Assembly: GCA_030044475.1 (NCBI GenBank)
Contig: JASHVP010000173.1
Span: 1-7,709 of the forward strand
Direction: 5' to 3'
DNA length: 7,709 nt
From: Thermoplasmata archaeon
GTDB lineage: Archaea > Thermoplasmatota > Thermoplasmata > Lutacidiplasmatales > UBA184
The notes below the pieces were generated by a model. It did no database searches. It worked only from the letters and a program-made list of their open reading frames with translations, and was not told where the DNA came from. The translations under genes were made by a program, and so were the position numbers. Positions 4,790-7,709 of the stretch are shown here, one piece after another (position 1 is the first letter of the stretch; the number at the start of each line of letters is the position of its first letter).

Positions 4790-5799
4790 TCGGGGGCGAA
4801 GGCCCGCGCGCGGGCCGCTTCGGAAATCGCGCGGCCGACGGCGCGCTGTCGGACGACGCCCGCGGGGGTCACGTAGGCCGTGACGAACTTCGCGGGGGTC
4901 ACATCGAACGCCGGATTCCGGGCGCGGCTCGCGGACGGAGCCAGCCGACGGCCCCCGACCTCCAGGACCTCGTCCTCCCCCCGCTCCTCGACCGGGATCG
5001 AGGCCCCCGACGCCCGACGAGCATCGAACGTGCTCCACGGCGCCGCGACGTAGAACGGAACCCCGTTCTCGTGGGCGACGACCGCTTTTTCGTAGGTCCC
5101 GATTTTGTTCGCGAAGTCCCCGTTCCGGGCGATCCGATCCGCCCCGACGATGACGGCGTCGACCTGGCCGGTCGCGAGGTAGTGCCCCGCGGCGTTGTCC
5201 GCGATGATCGCGTGGGGGATCCGCTCCCGGGCCAGCTCCCAGGCGGTCAGCCGGGAGCCCTGCAACAGCGGTCGGGTCTCATCGACCCAGACGAACAGTC
5301 GGGCCCCGTTCCGTCGCGCGACCCGGATCGGCGCGAGGGCCGTGCCCCATTCCACGGTGGCGAGCGCGCCCGCGTTGCAGTGCGTGAGCACCCGGCGCGC
5401 CGTGGCGAAGAGGGGGGCGCCGGCGGTGCCGATCGCGTGGCACTCCTCGACGATCCGCGTGCGATACGCGTCGGCGGCCGCGAGCGGGTCGCCGCCCGAG
5501 GCCCACGCGCGGCGTACGGTCTCGACTCCCACGAACAGGTCGTAGGCCGTGGGCCGGGTCGCGCGAAGGAGACCGGCCGCGCGCTCGGGCGTGTGGCGCC
5601 CCCCCCGTTCGGCCACGACCATCCCGTAGGCCGCCGCGACGCCGATCGCCGGCGCGCCGCGGACGGCCAGGGTGCGGATCGCCTCCGCCACGTCCTCCAC
5701 CCGAGAGAGACGGCGCACGACGGTCCGCCGCGGGAGCTCCCGCTGGTCGAGAATGGAAAGGACCGGATCGCGGAACCAGAGCGCCCGGACCGCGGTCAT
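4786..5799 (-). CDS. mtnA: S-methyl-5-thioribose-1-phosphate isomerase
   Basis: A 337-residue MtnA of the eIF2B-alpha/beta/delta-related isomerase family. It turns the aldose 5-methylthioribose-1-phosphate into methylthioribulose-1-phosphate in methionine salvage, a cytoplasmic path that recovers 5'-methylthioadenosine. Seen motifs: RGAPAIGVAAAYGM (47-60), the catalytic cysteine in THCNAGALAT (Cys141), VDETRPLLQGSRLTAWEL (172-189), and GADRIARNGDFANKIGT (219-235) with the catalytic aspartate Asp221. The C-terminal IPVEERGEDEV and NPAFDVTPAKFVTAYVT segments are also typical of MtnA. These features favour MtnA over archaeal ribose-1,5-bisphosphate isomerase, which belongs to the same family, although related substrates cannot be excluded. 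The ATG at 5799 begins 5 nt after the phosphofructokinase stop, so it is the third gene of the operon; no clear Shine-Dalgarno site precedes it, consistent with coupling. The same frame stays open upstream only because of GC bias over the phosphofructokinase gene. Confidence 0.93.
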   Translation of the reverse strand: MTAVRALWFRDPVLSILDQRELPRRTVVRRLSRVEDVAEAIRTLAVRGAPAIGVAAAYGMVVAERGGRHTPERAAGLLRATRPTAYDLFVGVETVRRAWASGGDPLAAADAYRTRIVEECHAIGTAGAPLFATARRVLTHCNAGALATVEWGTALAPIRVARRNGARLFVWVDETRPLLQGSRLTAWELARERIPHAIIADNAAGHYLATGQVDAVIVGADRIARNGDFANKIGTYEKAVVAHENGVPFYVAAPWSTFDARRASGASIPVEERGEDEVLEVGGRRLAPSASRARNPAFDVTPAKFVTAYVTPAGVVRQRAVGRAISEAARARAFAPD

Positions 5800-5804
5800 C
5801 GGGC

Positions 5805-6827
5805 CTACGCGTCGAACGTGCGGAGGAGGTCGAGCCATTCCGGGGGGACGGTCTTCGAGGTCCCGACCGCCTCGTCGAGCGGGATCCCCTCGACCCGCTC
5901 CCCCCGGAGCACGGCCACCTCGCCGAACCGGCCCGCCCGGGCGAGGTCGACCGCGTGGGCGCCGAGACGGGTGGCGAGAATCCGGTCGAACAGGTCCGGC
6001 GAGCCCCCGCGCTGGATGTGCCCGATCTGGGCGCTCCGGGTCTCCACGCCCGTCGCCGCCCGGATCCGTTCGGCCAGCTCGGCGCCGACCTGCCGCTCGC
6101 GCAGGAGCTCGTGGCCGAACTCGTCCCGGGCGCCGGTCGACCCCGGGCGGGCGCCGAGGTCGATTCCCTCGCTCGCGACGACGAGCGCGTAGCCCCGGGC
6201 CGCGACCGCGGCGCGGACGTGGCGGAGGAGGGCGTCCTCGTCGTACGGCTGCTCCGGAACGAGCGTCGCGTCCGCGCCGCCGGCCAGCCCGGTCGCCAGC
6301 GCGACCCAGCCCGCCTGCCGCCCCATCACCTCGAGGACGATCGCCCGGTGGTGGCTGCCGGCCGTGTCCCGGAGCCGTTCGAGCGCGTCGACCGCGACGG
6401 CGGTCGCCGAATGGAACCCGAACGTCCAGTCGGTTCCGGCGACGTCGTTGTCCATCGTCTTCGGGACGCCGACCACCTGGCCCCCGCGGCGGACGAGCTC
6501 GCGGGCCGCCGTGAGGGTATCGTCGCCCCCGATCGCGACGAGCGCGTCGATCCGCTCCTGCCGGAGCGTGCGAAGGACCTTCTCCGCGTCGTCCGCCTTC
6601 GCGAACGGGTTGGTCCGCGAGGTCCCGAGGATCGTGCCCCCCCTTCCGATCAGGTCCCGGACGTCGGCCGGGGCGAGAGGCCGGGTCAGGTCGTCCCGTA
6701 CCCCCTTCCAGCCGTCCCGGAACCCGAGGACCTCGTCCCCGCCCTCGGTGGCGCGCAGAACGACCGCGCGGATCGCCGGGTTCAGGCCGGGGCAGTCGCC
6801 GCCCCCGGTGAGGACGCCGAACCTCAC
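5805..6827 (-). CDS. pfp: 6-Phosphofructokinase, probably pyrophosphate-dependent
   Basis: A 340-residue PfkA-family phosphofructokinase, which phosphorylates fructose-6-phosphate to fructose-1,6-bisphosphate. The N-terminal GGGDCPGLN (8-16) is complete. The two positions that separate phosphoryl donors read GGDDT (100-104) and PKTMDND (122-128): Asp103 and Lys123 stand where E. coli ATP-PFK has glycines (104 and 124). Asp plus Lys is the classic PPi-dependent pattern, and PPi enzymes run reversibly. Asp126 matches the catalytic base; MGRQAGW and the later HIQRGGSPDLFDR segment bind the sugar phosphate. The length is that of short, non-duplicated enzymes; the allosteric site of bacterial ATP-PFK was not assessed. 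The GTG start at 6827 overlaps the peptidase stop (GTGA) and has GAGGT 6 nt upstream. Family assignment is very sure; donor choice is inferred from two residues. Confidence 0.94.
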   Translation of the reverse strand: MRFGVLTGGGDCPGLNPAIRAVVLRATEGGDEVLGFRDGWKGVRDDLTRPLAPADVRDLIGRGGTILGTSRTNPFAKADDAEKVLRTLRQERIDALVAIGGDDTLTAARELVRRGGQVVGVPKTMDNDVAGTDWTFGFHSATAVAVDALERLRDTAGSHHRAIVLEVMGRQAGWVALATGLAGGADATLVPEQPYDEDALLRHVRAAVAARGYALVVASEGIDLGARPGSTGARDEFGHELLRERQVGAELAERIRAATGVETRSAQIGHIQRGGSPDLFDRILATRLGAHAVDLARAGRFGEVAVLRGERVEGIPLDEAVGTSKTVPPEWLDLLRTFDA

Positions 6828-7709
6828 GCGGCGACCTCGAGGTAGGCGCGGGGAGCGGTCGTGAGGAACTCGTAGCCATCCTTCGTCACCACGACGTCGT
6901 CCTCGATCCGCACCCCGCCCTTTCCGGGGATGTAGATCCCCGGCTCGACGGTGATCGCCATCCCCGCCTCGAGCGGGTCGGCCACGTTCGGACCGTACCC
7001 CCAGCCGTCGTGGACGACGAGGCCGATGGAGTGGCCGACGCCGTGGGTGAGGAGGCCCTTCCACTTCGAGTCGTTGATCACGTTCGCCGCCGCCTCGTGG
7101 ACCTCCTTCGCCGGCACGCCGGGGCGGATGGCGGCGAACGCGGCCGCCTGCGCGCGCTCGACCGTGTCGTGGACGGCCTTCATCTCCTCGTCCCGGGGTC
7201 CGAAATGGAACGACCGCGTGATGTCGCAGACGTACCGCCGGTACGTCGCGCCGAAGTCGCAGACGATCGAATCGCCGGGCTTCAGCCGGGTCGAGGTCGG
7301 GGAGAAGTGGGGCTCGGCGCCGTGCGATCCGAACGCGACGATCGTGGCGAACGACCGTCCGCTGGCCCCATGGCGGTTCATCCGGTACTCCATCTCGGCC
7401 GCGAGCTCGAGCTCCGTCATGCCGGACTTCAGGAGGTCGGGGATCTCGCGGCCGACCTTCGAGCCGATCTCGGCCGCCCCGCGCAGGAGCTCGATCTCGT
7501 GCGGGTCCTTCGTCACGCGGGCGTTGCGGACCGGCACCGAAACGTCGACCCACTCGGTCCCCGGGGCCGCCTTGTCGAGCGTCAGGTACCAGGAGTGGGT
7601 CAGCTCGCGGAAGTTCAGCCCGACGGTCTTCGCTCCCCCGAGCAGCTTCTGGACCTGCGCGTCGGTCTCGTCGCGGGGGACGGTGTGTACCGCGATGTGC
7701 GGGTCGGCC
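6824..7709 (-). CDS. pepQ: Xaa-Pro peptidase (M24B, prolidase/aminopeptidase P-like), 5' end missing
   Basis: The C-terminal 294 residues of a metallopeptidase of the pita-bread fold, with the start outside the window; the frame is open to the right edge, so the GTG at 7537 is not the true start. The first about 60 visible residues (for example VGLNFRELTHSWYLTL) belong to the creatinase-type N-terminal domain, followed by the linker VTKDPHEIELLRGAAEI that opens the catalytic domain. All five ligands of the two-metal site are present in family order: Asp in VCDFGA, Asp in VCDITRSF, His in THGVGHSIGL, Glu in TVEPGIY, and Glu in VRIEDDV. A further conserved His lies in EPHFSPT. Such enzymes cut Xaa-Pro bonds in dipeptides (prolidase) or at peptide N-termini (aminopeptidase P) in the cytoplasm; which of these applies is not decidable here. 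No signal peptide can be assessed. It is the first visible gene of the operon with the phosphofructokinase and mtnA. Confidence 0.92.
   Translation of the reverse strand, partial: ADPHIAVHTVPRDETDAQVQKLLGGAKTVGLNFRELTHSWYLTLDKAAPGTEWVDVSVPVRNARVTKDPHEIELLRGAAEIGSKVGREIPDLLKSGMTELELAAEMEYRMNRHGASGRSFATIVAFGSHGAEPHFSPTSTRLKPGDSIVCDFGATYRRYVCDITRSFHFGPRDEEMKAVHDTVERAQAAAFAAIRPGVPAKEVHEAAANVINDSKWKGLLTHGVGHSIGLVVHDGWGYGPNVADPLEAGMAITVEPGIYIPGKGGVRIEDDVVVTKDGYEFLTTAPRAYLEVAA
6834..6838 (-). promoter_or_regulatory. Ribosome binding site fixing the phosphofructokinase GTG start
   Basis: The minus strand reads GAGGT here, inside the end of the peptidase gene, 6 nt before the GTG at 6827. Together with the four-base GTGA overlap it supports initiation at this GTG, which also gives the standard N-terminus of the family. 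Confidence 0.6.

Noticed and set aside
4552..6192. A 546-codon open frame on the plus strand
   Set aside because: It runs opposite mtnA and the phosphofructokinase gene and is Arg/Pro/Gly-rich without motifs; a GC-driven shadow.

Overview
The window reads as archaeal and most resembles a very GC-rich Thermoplasmatota genome; the phylum is an inference and the exact lineage cannot be fixed from here. The archaeal signals are a group II chaperonin (thermosome), TATA-like boxes about 25 nt upstream of expected transcription starts (some placed so that the mRNA would be leaderless), and a tRNA-Asp interrupted by a short intron that fits splicing by the archaeal endonuclease. Nearly all the DNA is coding, with short spacers, GTGA start/stop overlaps and CTAG tail-to-tail overlaps. 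I see no insertion sequence, phage gene, CRISPR array or other sign of recent transfer.

Layout. Positions 1-1191 (+): the C-terminal part of a cyclase-family (kynurenine formamidase-like) hydrolase, followed with a 4-nt overlap by an SDR-fold protein whose catalytic Tyr and Lys are replaced. Positions 1188-4272 (-): a single-domain cupin, the thermosome subunit and a cis-prenyl diphosphate synthase (UppS type), each with its own TATA-like box. Positions 4328-4433 (-): tRNA-Asp(GTC) with a 33-nt intron inside the T loop. Positions 4434-4633 form a divergent promoter region. Positions 4634-4789 (+): a 51-residue single-pass membrane protein. Positions 4786-7709 (-): a tightly packed operon read as Xaa-Pro peptidase (5' end outside the window), phosphofructokinase with pyrophosphate-type signature residues, then methylthioribose-1-phosphate isomerase.

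Functionally this is mainly housekeeping: protein folding, polyprenyl carrier lipid synthesis, translation, peptide turnover, glycolysis/gluconeogenesis and methionine salvage. The genes of the right-hand operon are translationally coupled or nearly so but do not form one known pathway. The most notable items are the T-loop tRNA intron, the perfect 16-bp palindrome that overlaps the thermosome ribosome binding site, the PPi-type signature of the phosphofructokinase, and the SDR with a degenerate active site. I found no clearly new multi-gene system.
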